Positions 23,411-36,700 of a DNA stretch of 64,000 nucleotides are shown here, piece by piece (within the stretch, counting starts at the first letter, position 1; the number at the start of each line of letters is the position of its first letter). Position numbers and translations under genes: made by a program. The stretch covers positions 53,039,674 through 53,103,673 of the forward strand of contig OY755237.1 of the NCBI GenBank assembly GCA_963576725.1, read 5' to 3'. Source of the DNA: Azorinus chamasolen. Taxonomy: Eukaryota; Mollusca; Bivalvia; Cardiida; Solecurtidae. The notes under the pieces were generated by a model. That model saw only the letters and a list, made by a program, of their open reading frames with translations. It ran no database searches and was not told where the DNA came from.

Positions 23411-23891
23411 TCATCAGGAACCAAACTGGTTGACACTCAGACTTATCTCATCAGGAACCAAACTGGTTGACACTCAGACTTATCTCATCAGGAACCAAAC
23501 TGGTTGACACTCGGACTTATCTCATCAGGAACCAAGCCTGGTTGACACTCAGACTTATCTCATCAGGAACCAAGCTGGTTGACACTCAGACTTATCTCAT
23601 CAGGAACCAAACTGGTTGACACTCAGACTTATCTCATCAGGAACCAAGCTGGTTGACACTCAGACTTATCTCATCAGGAACCAAGCTGGTTGACACTCAG
23701 ACTTATCTCATCAGGAACCAAGCTGGTTGACACTCAGACTTATCTCATCAGGAACCAAGCTGGTTGACACTCGGACTTATCTCATCAGGAACCAAGCTGG
23801 TTGACACTTGGACTTATCTCATCAGGAACCAAGCTGGTTGACACTTGGACTTATCTCATCAGGAACCAAGCTGGTTGACACTCGGACTTAT
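23411..23891. repeat. 37-bp minisatellite, 13 copies
   Basis: The unit is TCATCAGGAACCAAACTGG followed by TTGACACTCAGACTTATC; copies differ by A/G at a few fixed places. There are no spacers and no adjacent genes. Confidence 0.9.
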
Positions 23892-23949
23892 TTTTTTCAT
23901 TTTAAGAGAAATATTGTAGCTGACCACAGTTTTTGCAAATGACAATTAC

Positions 23950-24189
23950 TTAACCATTTCCCTGATTTGAGCTCGTTTTTACACATCTGCAAACAGAGTA
24001 GACCCAGATCAGATGGCTTCTGTAGGAGCCATCTGATCAGGGTCCGCTCTTTTTTCTAATGGAATTTGATAGATCCGTTTCTATACTTTCGGAAATGATT
24101 ACACTTTCCATATTTCATTATAACTATTTTGCCAATGAATATTCAGTAGGTATTGAAATTTGTAATAAACAGAACAGGGAGAGTGTTAA
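23950..24189. repeat. Family B foldback MITE, 240 bp
   Basis: Starts TTAACCATTTCCCTGA, ends CAGGGAGAGTGTTAA, with the core hairpin CAGATGGCTTCTGTAGGAGC. Confidence 0.65.
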
Positions 24190-24613
24190 TATACGTGTAC
24201 AAAGTTATATTATACTGCAGCTACTGACAAATGTCATCTTGGTTGATATGTAGATGTTTTTCATAACTGATTAAAAATTGCTTCTATGTAATATTTAAAT
24301 ATGTATATGGAAATTATTACAAATTTTGATTGTACCATATTTTTAAGTATGTCATTTTTATGTATGAATACATGTATCTTGTAAATTGTATGCAAATTTA
24401 GATGTTAAATAAATCTATCTATCTATCTACTTTATACATGTATGGACATTGGATAGTGAGATGGATTGGCAATCTTTTCGCATTACTTAGCATATTGTGA
24501 ATGTGATAATTTCATAATAAACCTGAAAAGGTTTTGTATTAATGAATTGTAATAAAGTGCTAGAAAAGTGTTTTGCTTTTGTGTTTTACTTTCAGACCAT
24601 TGGATACCAAACC
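24190..24613. other. No gene; short (CTAT)n tract
   Basis: Only a CTATCTATCTATCTAC microsatellite near 24414-24430 stands out. Confidence 0.5.
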
Positions 24614-24829
24614 TTAACCCTTTATTTCATGAATATTAAATAGCTCGGATTTTAATAATGACATATATGAAAACAATTTTTGGCATTGGCTAAAACTGTA
24701 GAATCTGTATTATTTCATAAAAAAACAGAACAGACCCTGATCAAATGGCTCTTACAGGAGTTGTTTGATCTGGGTCTACCCTGTTTACAAAGGCACTAAA
24801 ATGTGTATATATTGAGTATAGTGTTAGAT
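24614..24829. repeat. Family B foldback MITE
   Basis: TTAACCCTTTATTTCATGAA start, AACAGACCCTGATCAAATGG core, degraded right end. Confidence 0.55.
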
Positions 24830-25570
24830 GTTGTATTGTACCAGTATCCCCAAACTAATATAGGGCTGTATATATGTATATCAATTTTGCCATTACAAAT
24901 ATTAACTCTCGCTTTGCAAAATCTAACAATGAAGAGTAAAACATGTGAGGGTTCTGCAAGAAGTTTCATTGTTTTATCCCAGGTATTTTTTTTTAACGCC
25001 TCATTGCACTTAAATGATGTGTCCAATAGCTAATGATATATGTTTATTTCATGCAAATTGTTTTTCAAATTACAGGAGTTATTCCAAATTGAAATACATG
25101 CAGTCAAATGCATTGAGTGGAAGAAATGTCCAAGCAAAGGATGGCCAGGAGTCCATCTTATACACCAAAACACCACCTTTCACAAATGCAAGGTTGTAGT
25201 CTTTTTTTACTTAAGAAAAGGGGAAGATTGTAAACTATCTGCCTTTTTAAGTAACGGTGAGTCCCTGTGACTTTTTTTATTCCCAAGGCTTTAAGAAAAT
25301 GCTTTTTGGAAAGAAATAAAAGTCCAGAAGTTCTCTGGCAGCACCATTTTTCAGTGTCTCCAACAGATATCAAGAGAAAATTATTTATCTGCTTTTCACA
25401 ATTGGGTAAAAAGCTGCAAAACTGTGTTTCCATAAAGGAGGTTGTAATAATTCTTTTTAATTATAATAAAAAATCTGAACCTAATGACAGAACTATTTGC
25501 AGGACCCTCGTATTGCCAAAGTCCTGGAGTCACGGCATGGGCAGTGTGCAGAAACTTTGATATTTTGTCA
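24830..25570. other. No gene recognised
   Basis: Both strands have frames of 60-97 codons, but these have no recognisable domain and the region is AT-rich. Confidence 0.4.
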
Positions 25571-25677
25571 TAGTTTCAACATCAGTACAAATATCCCATT
25601 CAAAACTCACACAGTTGTGCACCATTAAAGGGGCTACCATCTTGTAAGGGGCCATAACTCTATCATGCATATCAATT
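25571..25677. repeat. Fragment of Helentron-like tandem unit
   Basis: TACCATCTTGTAAGGGGCCA followed by TAACTCTATCATGCATAT matches fragments near 32440-32500, 40485-40525 and 57110-57160. Confidence 0.45.
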
Positions 25678-25887
25678 GTTTCCCTCATATAAACGCGTTT
25701 TCATGTATTTGCAAACAGAGTAGACCCAGATCAAACGACTCCTGTAGAGTCTGCTCTGTTTATGAAATGATAATAGATCAGACTATAGTTCTACCAATAC
25801 TAAAATTTCCTGTGTACATATTATGAAAAAGCTAAGCAATATTCTTGATGTAATTATTTCGTACATAAATATTCAACTGGAAAAGAG
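25678..25887. repeat. Family B foldback MITE
   Basis: CAAACAGAGTAGACCCAGATC core and CATAAATATTCAACTGG right end; one hairpin arm is shortened. Confidence 0.55.
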
Positions 25888-25936
25888 TTTTATCATTGTC
25901 CATCACATGTACCAAGATGTATAGGAGATGGAAACC

Positions 25937-26313
25937 TTAACCCTTTCCTCCATAAATACGCCTTTCTACGCATCTGTAATAACCACTTCTTGAAACCATT
26001 GTGATAAATAGAGCATTTTCTCCTATAGGAGCAAATGCTCTATTTATCACAATGGTTTCAAACTACAAAATCCTAATTTTTTCCTTTTCTCTAGTAAATG
26101 CTCCTTTTTGGTAGACCCAACCTCTTTGAATAAATCTGCCGAAAAGGAGCATTTACTAGAGAAAAGGAAAAGTTTTGAATTGTGTAGTATTGAAACCATT
26201 GTGATAAATAGAGCATTTGCTCCATAGGAGCAATTGCTCTATTTATCACAATGGTTTCAACAAGTGACTTTTACACAGGCGAAGAAAGGTGTATTTATGG
26301 AGGAAGGGGTTAA
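25937..26313. repeat. Family A MITE, 377-bp head-to-head dimer
   Basis: Starts TTAACCCTTTCCTCCATAAA and ends TTTATGGAGGAAGGGGTTAA. It has two hairpins (near 26015 and 26210) around a palindromic centre (TCTCTAGTAAATGCTCC versus GGAGCATTTACTAGAGA). Other copies are about 230 bp with one hairpin. Confidence 0.8.
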
Positions 26314-26395
26314 CTGAAATTATATAATTACTGGCATGTACAAGTGAATCTTTTTACCATGACAGAAAATATAGAATCAGATGTATATTATTCCA

Positions 26396-26627
26396 TAACC
26401 CTTTCCTTTATAATCTTTTTATAAACATGTTTTCACACATTTGCAAACAGAGTAGGTGTTGTCTGATCAGGGTCTGCTCTGTTTGCTAACAGAATTCAAA
26501 AGATCTGTTTCTTTACTTTCTAAAATGGCTACAATGTTCTACCTTCCATATTTTGTTGTAACTATTTTGTCCATGGATATTCAGTAGGTATTAAAATTTG
26601 GAATAAATGTAGAATGGGGAAAGGAAA
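26396..26627. repeat. Family B foldback MITE
   Basis: TAACCCTTTCCTTTATAA start, CAAACAGAGTAGGTGTTGTC core (one arm deleted), ATATTCAGTAGGTATTAAAA right end. Confidence 0.55.
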
Positions 26628-27019
26628 TGGAATAGACCCTGATCAGATGGCTCCTGTAGATGTTAAGAGGCATTTTATCAGCTAAAGGGTTAATAACAAG
26701 TAGACTGTATCCTGATAAGTGAGATAAATTGTTGATAAAATGTATTATAAAAGTGATTGTCAAATTATCTGACAGTCTACACATTAGCTATGCACGTATG
26801 AGTGAAAGATAGTGCACACAAATTAACTCAGTTTCTGATCAAGATCCAGTCTGTAAAAACTCTGTTTGACAATAGAATTGAATTTTTGAAAAGAAAAATA
26901 GAAAACAATTATCTGTTAAGAATTATGCTGTTGATTAATTTGGCAGATTACAATAAAGCAGTGAGCAAAGTGTTAAAATCCTATCAGTGAGCGTATCCTG
27001 AATCTAATTGTTGGGTCAA

Positions 27020-27220
27020 TTAACCCTTTCAATGCTGAATTTTAAATTCACTATTCCGAAATTCAAACAGGTCAAGATTACCGTGAATATTCAAGATTTT
27101 TTTCAAGAAAACAAACAGTGCAGAGCCTGATGAGAAGGCTCTTCTAGGAACCTTCTTATCTGGGTCTACACTGTTTGCAAAGGACCTTAGTGACACTCTT
27201 TCCTGCACTGAATGGGTTAA
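27020..27220. repeat. Family C foldback MITE
   Basis: TTAACCCTTTCAATGCTG to CTGCACTGAATGGGTTAA, with a core GAGAAGGCTCTTCTAGGAAC. It shares its right TTAA with the next element. Confidence 0.75.
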
Positions 27221-27427
27221 CCCTTTGAATTCTCTGTTGTCATTAGTGACATGATCTATCAATCTATAAAGGGAGAGTCTATTCACAGGGATGATATTAA
27301 ATTGCCAGAGGATTTTAAATGACAAACAGTGTAGATCCTGATCAGAGGACTCCTCTATGAGCTATCTGATCTGGGTACACACTGTTCGCAAATGACATCA
27401 CACTTGTTCCTTGCATTAAAAGGGTTA
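27217..27427. repeat. Family C foldback MITE, adjacent copy
   Basis: TTAACCCTTTGAATTCTC to CATTAAAAGGGTTAA; its first TTAA is the last TTAA of the previous copy. Confidence 0.75.
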
Positions 27428-27490
27428 ATTGGTCAATATTGTCTTATTTTATCATTTGATGTACACATTTCACTTTAGTCATGTACAGTG

Positions 27491-27498
27491 TATATAAA
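27491..27498 (+). promoter_or_regulatory. Possible TATA box of the TMC gene
   Basis: TATATAAA lies 152 bp upstream of the start codon, between the last upstream MITE and the first exon. Placement is plausible; there is no direct evidence of use. Confidence 0.3.
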
Positions 27499-27649
27499 CA
27501 CATTTATGCAAGCTGCACCATCAGAAACACGTAAATGATTACATCTTTCATGGGTTAAAAAACTTGATTTTGTTTAGCATATGGATAGAATGAGTGATAA
27601 CTGCAATACACATATGGAGTACTCTTATTGCTGAAATTGGAATACCGGT

Positions 27650-27734
27650 ATGGCAGAACCAACAGAGAATACGCGACTACTTAACAATCAAGATGAAGAA
27701 AGTGACAGTACCTACATGAATGTTGGATTTCGAG
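27650..27734 (+). CDS. TMC: TMC exon 1 (residues 1-28)
   Basis: Encodes the acidic N-terminus MAEPTENTRLLNNQDEESD; ends in phase 1 at CGAG/GTAAGG. A 5' untranslated exon further upstream cannot be excluded. Confidence 0.8.
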
Positions 27735-30700
27735 GTAAGGTAATACATATCTTAGCTGCATTGACACAGAAATAATTATCTGTCTTCATTAGTATTCTAT
27801 CCACACAATGTAGATTTAACACATTCCCTCCTAGTGACGCATTTGGTGCCTCTGTAAAAGTCACTTTTTGAAACCACAATAGTTTCAAAACTACGCAATT
27901 GTAAAATTTCCCTTTTTAGCTCACCAGAGCACAAAGTGCTCAGGGTGAGCTTTTGTGATCGCCTGATGTCCGTCGTCTGTCGGCGTTAGTCGTGCGTCGT
28001 GAGTCGTGCGTCGTCGACAATTTGAACCTTTAAAAGTCTTCTCCTCTGAATCTACAGGGTTCTCAGCTTTCAGCTTTGGCACATAGCATCACCTATAGGT
28101 TCTCTACAAAAGTTATATAAATTATGTCTCTGGGGTCAAAATTGGCCCCGCCACGGTCCCAGGGGTATCCAATTTTCTCAAGCTGACTGTTGTTTTCTGT
28201 ACAAGTAGCAGAATGCTGGGCTCACTTAGGTTAGGCATGGGGAAAACTTCAAAAATCTTCTTGTCAAAAACTACATGTCACAGAGCTTAGATATTTGGTG
28301 TATAGATTTACTTAGTATACCTTATTGACTGGTAAATATCATAGTTCTGAGGTTAAAATTGGCCCTGCCCTGTTGGTTATACTTTAAGATTTACTTTTAC
28401 ACTATAAAGGTTTCTCTGAGCTAGCACCCCATCTGTGTTACGCAATCACTTGAGAGGGCAAGTTCCTGGTCAAAACTCTATGAAGTTGTCTGCTTCAGAA
28501 TTAGTGTCTGTTTGTTCACACTGTTTTTAACCCATTCCCTCATAGGCTATTTTCAGATCCTGTTTCTTGGAAAATTTCAGAATTGTGTAGATTTGAAACC
28601 AATTGTGATAAATAGAGCATTTACTCCTATGGAGCAAATGCTCTATTTATCACAATGGTTTCATAAAGTGACTATTATACCTCTTTGAATAAATCTACTG
28701 ATAAGGAGCATTAATAAGAGAAAAGGAAAATTTCAGAATTGTGTAGAAACCATTGTGATAAATAGAACATTTACTCTTATGGAGCAAATGCTCTATTTAT
28801 CACAAAGGCTTTTTTCAGATCCTACCTCTTTGAATAACTCTACTGATAAGGAGCATTAATTATAGAAAAGGAAAATTGCAGAATTGTGTAGATTTGAAAC
28901 CATTGTCATAAATAGAACATTTACTCCTATGAAGCTTTTGCTCTATTTATCACAATGGTTAGCAAATGCTCTATTTATCACAAAGGCTTTTTTCATATCC
29001 TACCTCTTTGAATAAATCTTCTGATAAGGAGCATTAATTAGAGGAAAGGAAAATTTCAGAATTGTGTAGATTTCAAACCATTGTGATAAATAGAGTATTT
29101 GCTCTATAGGAGTAAATTAACTCATATACAAACCACATATAAAGTTACATACCGGTATGCGTCAGGTCAGAATTCATACTGTGTGCTAATTTCGGTCAAG
29201 TCATGCTAAACAGTGATAGGGTTGTCATCTATTAGAAATGTTGTCTGCTTATTCAAAGAGATAAATCTGGGTCTACTCTGTTTGCAAATGCGTGAAAACA
29301 TGTTTATATGAGGGAAAGGGTTAATTAGAGGAAAGGAAAATTTCAGAATTGTGTAGATTTGAAACCATTGTGATAAATAGTGCATTTACTCCTATGGAGC
29401 AAATGCTCTATTTATCACAAAGGCTTTTTTCAGATCCTACCTCTTTGAATCAATCTACTGATAAGGAGAATTAATTAGAGACAAGGAAAATTTCAGAATG
29501 GTGTAGATTTGAAACCATTGTGATAAATAGAGCATTTACTCCTATGGAGCAAATGCTCTATTTATCACAAAGGTTTCATAAAATGACTGTTACAGAGACG
29601 TAGAACAAAGGCTTTTTTCAGATCCTACCTTTTTGAATAAATCTTCTGATAAGGAACATTAATTAGAGAAAAGGAAAATTTCAGAATTGTGTAGATTTGA
29701 AACCATTGTAATAAATAGAGCATTTGCTCCATAGGAGAAAATTTACTCATATACAAACTACATATAAAGTTACATACCGGTATGCGTCAGATCAGAATCC
29801 AAACTGTGTGCTAATTTCAGTCAAGTCATGCTAAGCAGTGATAGGGTTGTCATCTGTTAGAATTTTGTCTCTTATTCAAAGAGGTAAAGTGTTGGGTCTA
29901 CTTTGTTTGCAAATGCGTGAAAACACGTTTTTATGAGGGAAAGGTTTAATTAGAGAAAAGGAAAATTTCAGAATTGTGTAGATTTGAAACCATTGTGATA
30001 AATAGTGCATTTACTCCTATGGAGCAAATGCTCTATTTATCACAATGGTTTAAATAAAGTGACTATTACAGAGGCGCAGAAAGGTGTTTTTATGGAGGAA
30101 AGAGTATTCTATTAGCCGGCAGAGCACAACCTGGTCAGACAGCTCCTATAGAAACCATCTGATACGGGTCTGTTCTGTTTGCAAATGCATCAAATCACAT
30201 TTATATGAAGGAAAGGGTTTAAAGGTCCAAAAGTTTATTAAAGATCGACTGCTTCCTCGCCCTTTTCAACAGAATTAAGACCAACAGGTATGGCACAGAG
30301 TTTGGATCCACAAAGGGTCAAATAACACCCCACAAAACAGGTGTCCAGTTTTGTTTCGAAACATACATGTAGTTAAAACTTTAAAAATCTTTCCCTCTGG
30401 TGAGCGATTTCAGGGCCATCATGGCCCTCTTGTTTAAAGTTAATGCTCCTTTTTGGTAGATTAATTCAGAGGTTGTGTCTAAAATTAGCCTTGGAGGGAA
30501 TTAGTTAATTTATGAATATTCATGTAACAGATAATGACATGATAAATATTAATTAGCTGAATATTATAGTGGCATATGGACACTGGAATTTTGGTCATGA
30601 CAGAAACTGTAAGATAATATATATTATTCCATAAGCAAACAGAGCAGACCCAGATCAGACAGCTCCTGCAGGAGTTGTCTGATCTGGGTCTATTCTGTTT

Positions 30701-33700
30701 GCATCGGCATTAAACGGTGTCCCTATAAAGTAAAGGGATAAACTGGTTGCTAAGTCATGATTAAGGGGTCCGGCTGATTGCAAAACTACAGTCTAGTGGG
30801 TTACCCTTTCTGTCGTACAAACACCTTTGCAAACAGAGTAGACCCAGATCGGACAGCTCCTTATAGGAGCTGTCTGATCTGGGTCTGCTCTGTTTGCTTA
30901 TGAAATTATAATGGATCTGACTGCAGGTTCTATACCTATACTGAGACATCCTGCATGTGTACATAATAATTATGGCATTATTAAAATTTAGCTAATAAAT
31001 ATTCATGATGTCATTAGTTTTTACATGAATATTCAACAGGGAATGTAGTGATGTCCTCTGCAGACAGTGTGGATCCAGATCAGACACAGACTAACTTGAT
31101 GTCTAATCAGTGTGGCAACTTGACACTGATTGTGATTTCCAATCTTAACCCTTTACCTCATAGACATTCATATATAGCTTTTCTGTTTTTCGAAGACAAA
31201 CAAATTTATGAGCTATTCTCCTAACTCCGTTGACCACATTTTTGTTACATAAATACTTGAACTGCTCTGATCTAATATTTCGACCACTAAGGTCCTTTTT
31301 CAAAGATTATCATGTCAAAATACACGTCACATTTTTGTTACATGCATTCAGCCATAAAATCAAAGAGAATAATGTTGATCCAGTGTCATGGTGACATTGG
31401 GTTGTTTTTTAAAATGTCATGACGTCATCAAAATGACATCATCAAATGACGTCATGGTTGCAACGACGTCATGCATGCATTAGCGCATTATCCTCTTTGA
31501 TGTTACAGCCAAATGGTCTGTACGTTCTCAGCCTCCATATCCAATCAGTTTCATGGATCTGTCTTTCAGTTCTACATGCATGGAATATCCGTTTCAAAAC
31601 TACAAATCTCACATCATCACTGCTATGACCACCGATTCCAAAATGTCTGTTTATTGGCTTCTCTCTCTCATGCCTCACATCGCTCAAATGTTCTTTCATT
31701 CTCTCCCGAATTTCTCTCTCAGTTTCACCGACATACACCATTATATCGCATTTACTGCATTTAAATGCATATACTACATTTCTTTCTCTACAGTTAATAT
31801 TGGTAGACACATTGTAAACTGATTGCCTATTTGTGTCACTTATACTTGACATTTCAAGAATACTGCAAGTAGCACAACCCTGTGAACAGACTGTATTGCT
31901 TGGTCTAACAATCCTGTTAGTTTTTGAATGCACCAGTGCGTCACATAGATTTTTATCACGCCTGAATGCTACGATTGGCAGTTGTTGGAATACTTCTTTA
32001 AGCCGGTCTGATTGATGCAAAACTTTTGAATGTTTTTTTACAATGTCATGTATATTCGGTAGCAGATTTGAATACGTCAAAACTAAAGGGACCCTATTCA
32101 TTTTCCTATTAGAGCAGTTCAAGTATTTATGTATTATATTAATTCCCTATTTTAGAATATTTTCTTCATTGCACATTTTTGTTGTCGTTGTCGTACAGAA
32201 ACTTTAATGTAGGCTGTTACTTCTTTACTTTTCAAGCAAATCTTATGAAACTTAACACACAGGTTCACTGTCACAAAGGCTACAATCAAACAGAAAATAT
32301 TTGTTGTTGGAATATTGGCTTACCCACTGTTCAAAAAAGTAGAGGTATTACCATAGCCTTAATATTGTAGTGTTTGTTGGTGATGTTTAAAAACTTTTTG
32401 CATTATAGCCATCCCTTTCAAACTTCACAGTTGTTCACCAGCACAAGGGTTACCATCTGGTAAAGGGCCGTTACCCTAGCATATATAATTTTAAGTGTTT
32501 ATTGCCATCTGTATGCTGTACTCTTGCTATTTTCACAGTGACTGGGACAAGGCTGTATTTGGTTTTGTTTTGGTCAGAGCCATAGTCATGATTTCTCTAC
32601 CAAACACTATGTCAAAGAGGCGATTCTAAAGAGTGGTCACAACGTAGGATTTGATGGAGAAATAAAGAAGCTATCCTTCAAAATAAAGTTTTCTTTATAC
32701 AGTAAAACCTCTCTGTAATGGCCACTAAATTACATAAAGTATTTTGTGTTAAAGTCAGGTGACTGCTTAAAACAAGGTGAACGTATAACAGAACGCTCTT
32801 ATAGGAGCGTTCTGTTTTACTAAATTTCACCTTGCTTTAAGGATCCACCTGCCCCAAATACCAACTAATTAACACAATTTAGTGGCTGTTATAGAGAGGT
32901 TTTACTGTACATACAAGTATTATCTATGTATCTTGTCTGGCATTATAGGAAGTCGAAGGGGATCCACCAGCTCTAGCATAGGATACAGTGAGAATGGCCT
33001 CCTTACCCTTGAAGAGTTCCTGCATAACAGACTCAAGTATTGCTTTCTGTGGCCAGGGTAGGTGATATAACAGTTAGAAAAAGCAATGTTAAGCTATCGA
33101 GAAGAGATCTAATTATTGGTCTGTATGGCGGTGGTAGCTTAATGCAGGTTAGAAGTAATGTAGAAATCCCTGAATTAACCCATTCTCTCCTACTGATGCA
33201 TTTTTGCGCCACTGTTCAACTCATTTATTGAAAGCATTGTGATAAATAGAGCATTTTTCTCCATAGGAGCGAATGCTCTATTTATCACAATGGTTTCTAA
33301 ACTACACAATTCTAAAATTCTCCTTTTCTATAGTTAATGCTCCTTTTTGGTAGATTAATTCAAAGAGGTTGGGTCTAAAAATAGTCAAGGAGGGAATGAG
33401 ATAAGCAACCACCTGCTTTTTAGACTTTTATGTTCAATAAATGAGGACAGTTTCTAACTTATATATGGTAATGTATGCAAGAGTTTTGATCCAGGTGAGG
33501 CACCAAATAACTTGGCATCTCATCAGTATCCACTCTTTGACACTGACTAAAATATTTTGTTGGAAAATAAGAAATATAACAGAAATTTGGCAGACGTTAA
33601 TTAATTGGCATGCAAAGAGTTTTTGAAGTGACATTTTAAAAAAAGTACAATTATGTCAAGCAGCTTTGATCCTGATGGAACTGATATTTAGTAATTGTCC

Positions 33701-36700
33701 TGTGCAAGTTAAGTAAATTCTTTTGTGCAAACTTTTCTACCACTGCAGGGTTTGAAGTTATTTTTTTCTTCTGTTTCATTTAACTCTTTGCACGCTAAGA
33801 AATTGTTCGTCTGCAACCATTGTCGTCTGCTTCAATTCTTAAGATAAACTTTATCTCATTTTTTGCAAAAATATGGTCAAGATGACAAACAGTTTGGATC
33901 CTGATGAGACGCTGCATTATGCGGTGTCTCATCTGGATCCAAACTGTTTGCATGGGTAATCACAGGTTTGCCACTAGCGTGCAAAGAGTTAAAAATTCAG
34001 TCATAATGTCAAACAGTTTGTATCTTGACCACACTATATCTCCGCTGGATCCAAACTTTTCATAGATTGTCACAAATTTGCTGCAGTATCCAGAGAGTTT
34101 GATTTTTCTCCATTGAAGGTATGACATGGAGACCGATCTGAGACAAGTGATGAGGGATTGTGAAGGCGAGGACCTTAACCAGCTTTTGCAGGCTCTTAAC
34201 GCCCAACCTTTACCTATTCAACAGAAACTACAGATGTCAAGGTGATGCACACAGTCTTATATTTCAATTAACTTTTCCCCTCATATGAATGCTATTTTAT
34301 GCTTTGCAAACAGTGTAGACCCAGATAAGATGGCTCCTGTAGGAGCCATCTGATCTGGGTCTGCTCTGTTTACTTATGAAATTATAATAGATCTGACTCC
34401 TCAATGCAAAAAAATCCTGTGCATATATGCCATTATAAACACTCAGCTAATAGATGATGTCATTATTTCTTATATAAATATTCAACAGGGAAAATGTTAA
34501 GTTAGGCCTAACAAACATTTGCAAACAGGATGCTGGATAACTGTGTGTCCCATCATTATAACATGCTGGATAACTGTGTGTCCCATCAGGATTCAGGCTG
34601 GTTGATATTCAGTCAAAAGTTTGCATAAAAAATGTTTTACAAGGGTTAAATTGTGTTGGCTTATTAGCAATAGTTTGACACCGAGTTTAACCCTTTCCTC
34701 CATAGGCTATTTTTAGGCCCAACCATTTTTAATAAATCTACCAAAAAAGGAGCGTTTACTAGAGAAAAGGAAAAAAAGTTTAGAATTGTGTAGTTTTGAA
34801 ACCATTGTGATAAATAGAGCATTTACTCCTTTGGGAGCAAGTGCTCTATTTATCACAATGGTTTCATACAGTGACTTTTACAGAGGCGTAGAAAGGCGTA
34901 TTTATTGAGGAAAGGCTTAAAGAGAAATAATAGAAACATTGTTGTAGATGAAAATTTATGTACACAACAATTACTTTGTATGCAAACAGTTAGAAATTAA
35001 GCATTGAAACGGACAGAGGAGAGCTGCAGAAATGTACTTAGGAAATCTCATTACTGTCAAATGTTTGACATTTATCTTCCAAAAGCTATCTCGCTGCAAT
35101 TCATTAGAATTGCCTAATTAACCCATTACCTCATAGGCTATTTTTAGATCCAACCTCTTTGAATAAATCTACCGAAAAGGAGCATTAACTAGAGAAAAGG
35201 ACAATTTTAGAATTTTGTACATGTAGTTTGAAACCATTGTGATAAATAGAGCATTTGCTCCTATAGGAGCAAATGCTCTATTTATCACAATGGTTTCAAT
35301 AGGTGATTTTTACAGAGGCGTAGAAAGGCGTTTTATGGTGGAAAGGGTTAAGGCAATTCCAATAAGTTGCAACACGGTGGTTTGACTGAGAAATAAGAGA
35401 TTTTGATCAAATTAGTATGCATTGTATCTATAGCCCTGTAAACGGTTGTATCTTGTTTGTTTCAGAATCTTAAGATCAGAAGGGCAGTTAAAAAGAAGAT
35501 ACCAACAAGGAGCCACTATAATAGAAAAGGTGCTCTGAATTTACTCACTTCTTTAAGATTAACCCTTTACCTGATGAATATTTATGTAAGATATATTAAC
35601 ACTGAGGAATACTTATTTAGTTCAATCTTTAGAATTGAATATGAATATGAGAGTATTTGGCAGTGGCAGAAACTGTTGAATAAGATCTAAATTTATAATT
35701 CTGTAAGCAAACAGAGACGACCCTGTTCAGATGGCTCCTAAAGTACCATCTGGTCTGGGTCTACCAGGGTTTCCATTAATGCAAGATCCTATGTCCCTGA
35801 TGCAATAATGAAGCCTTGGGACCCTCAGACAGCTGCATCCTCAAGGATGCACTGCTGATTTTTTTTGGTAAATCCTTTTCAATAGTGTGTGTCTAATAAT
35901 AGTGTATTTGAATTCAGTTGTACACAATGGCTTTAATCAAATATGCCATTTAACTAATGTTTTAGCAAATTAGTGAAAATGTTTTTCTTGAAATGGGATC
36001 CTCATAATATTGTCCGACCAATAAAAAAATTGAGAGTGTCCTTGGTCTATCCAGGTTTGTCAAAGGTGTCAAAATGTGTCTCTATCAGGTATAGGGTTAT
36101 ATCTCCAATTAACCCTTTAGTCCATGAATATTAATTTATGTAAAAATGAAAAAAATCATGAATATCTATTACAATATATTTTTATAGTGGCACATGAACA
36201 CAGGGAGTTTTGGCCATGGCAGAAACTGAAGAATCAGATCTATATAAATCTGTAATCTAACAGAGTAGACCCAGTTCAGACAGCTCTGATCTGGGTCTAC
36301 TCTTTTTGTGAATGCATTAAATGTCTTTTAACACCTTTGCAAAAAGAGCTGTATGAGCAGGGTCTGCTTTGTTTGCTTATGAAATAATGTAGATATGCTC
36401 CTACAGTTTCTGCTATGGCCCAAACTTTCTGTGTTCACATGCCTATTATCATTATATCTTACATAAATATTCATGAAGTAAAGGTTTCATATCCATACAA
36501 TCATTATTTCTGACATGAATATTCATGTAGTTTACCCATTACCTCACAGGCTAGTTTTAGACACAACTTCTTTGAATAAATCTACTGAAAAGGAGCATTT
36601 ACTAGAGAATAGGAAAAGATTAAAATTGTGTAATATTGAAACCATTGTGGTAAATATTGAAACCATTGTGGTAAATAGAGCATTTGCTCCTATGGAGCAA

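Noticed and set aside
23411..23891. Regular direct repeats suggesting a CRISPR array
   Set aside because: There are no spacers between the 37-bp units, no cas genes, and the genome is eukaryotic.
25267..25560. 97-codon plus-strand frame
   Set aside because: No domain, no conserved pattern, AT-rich; a minus frame overlaps it equally well.
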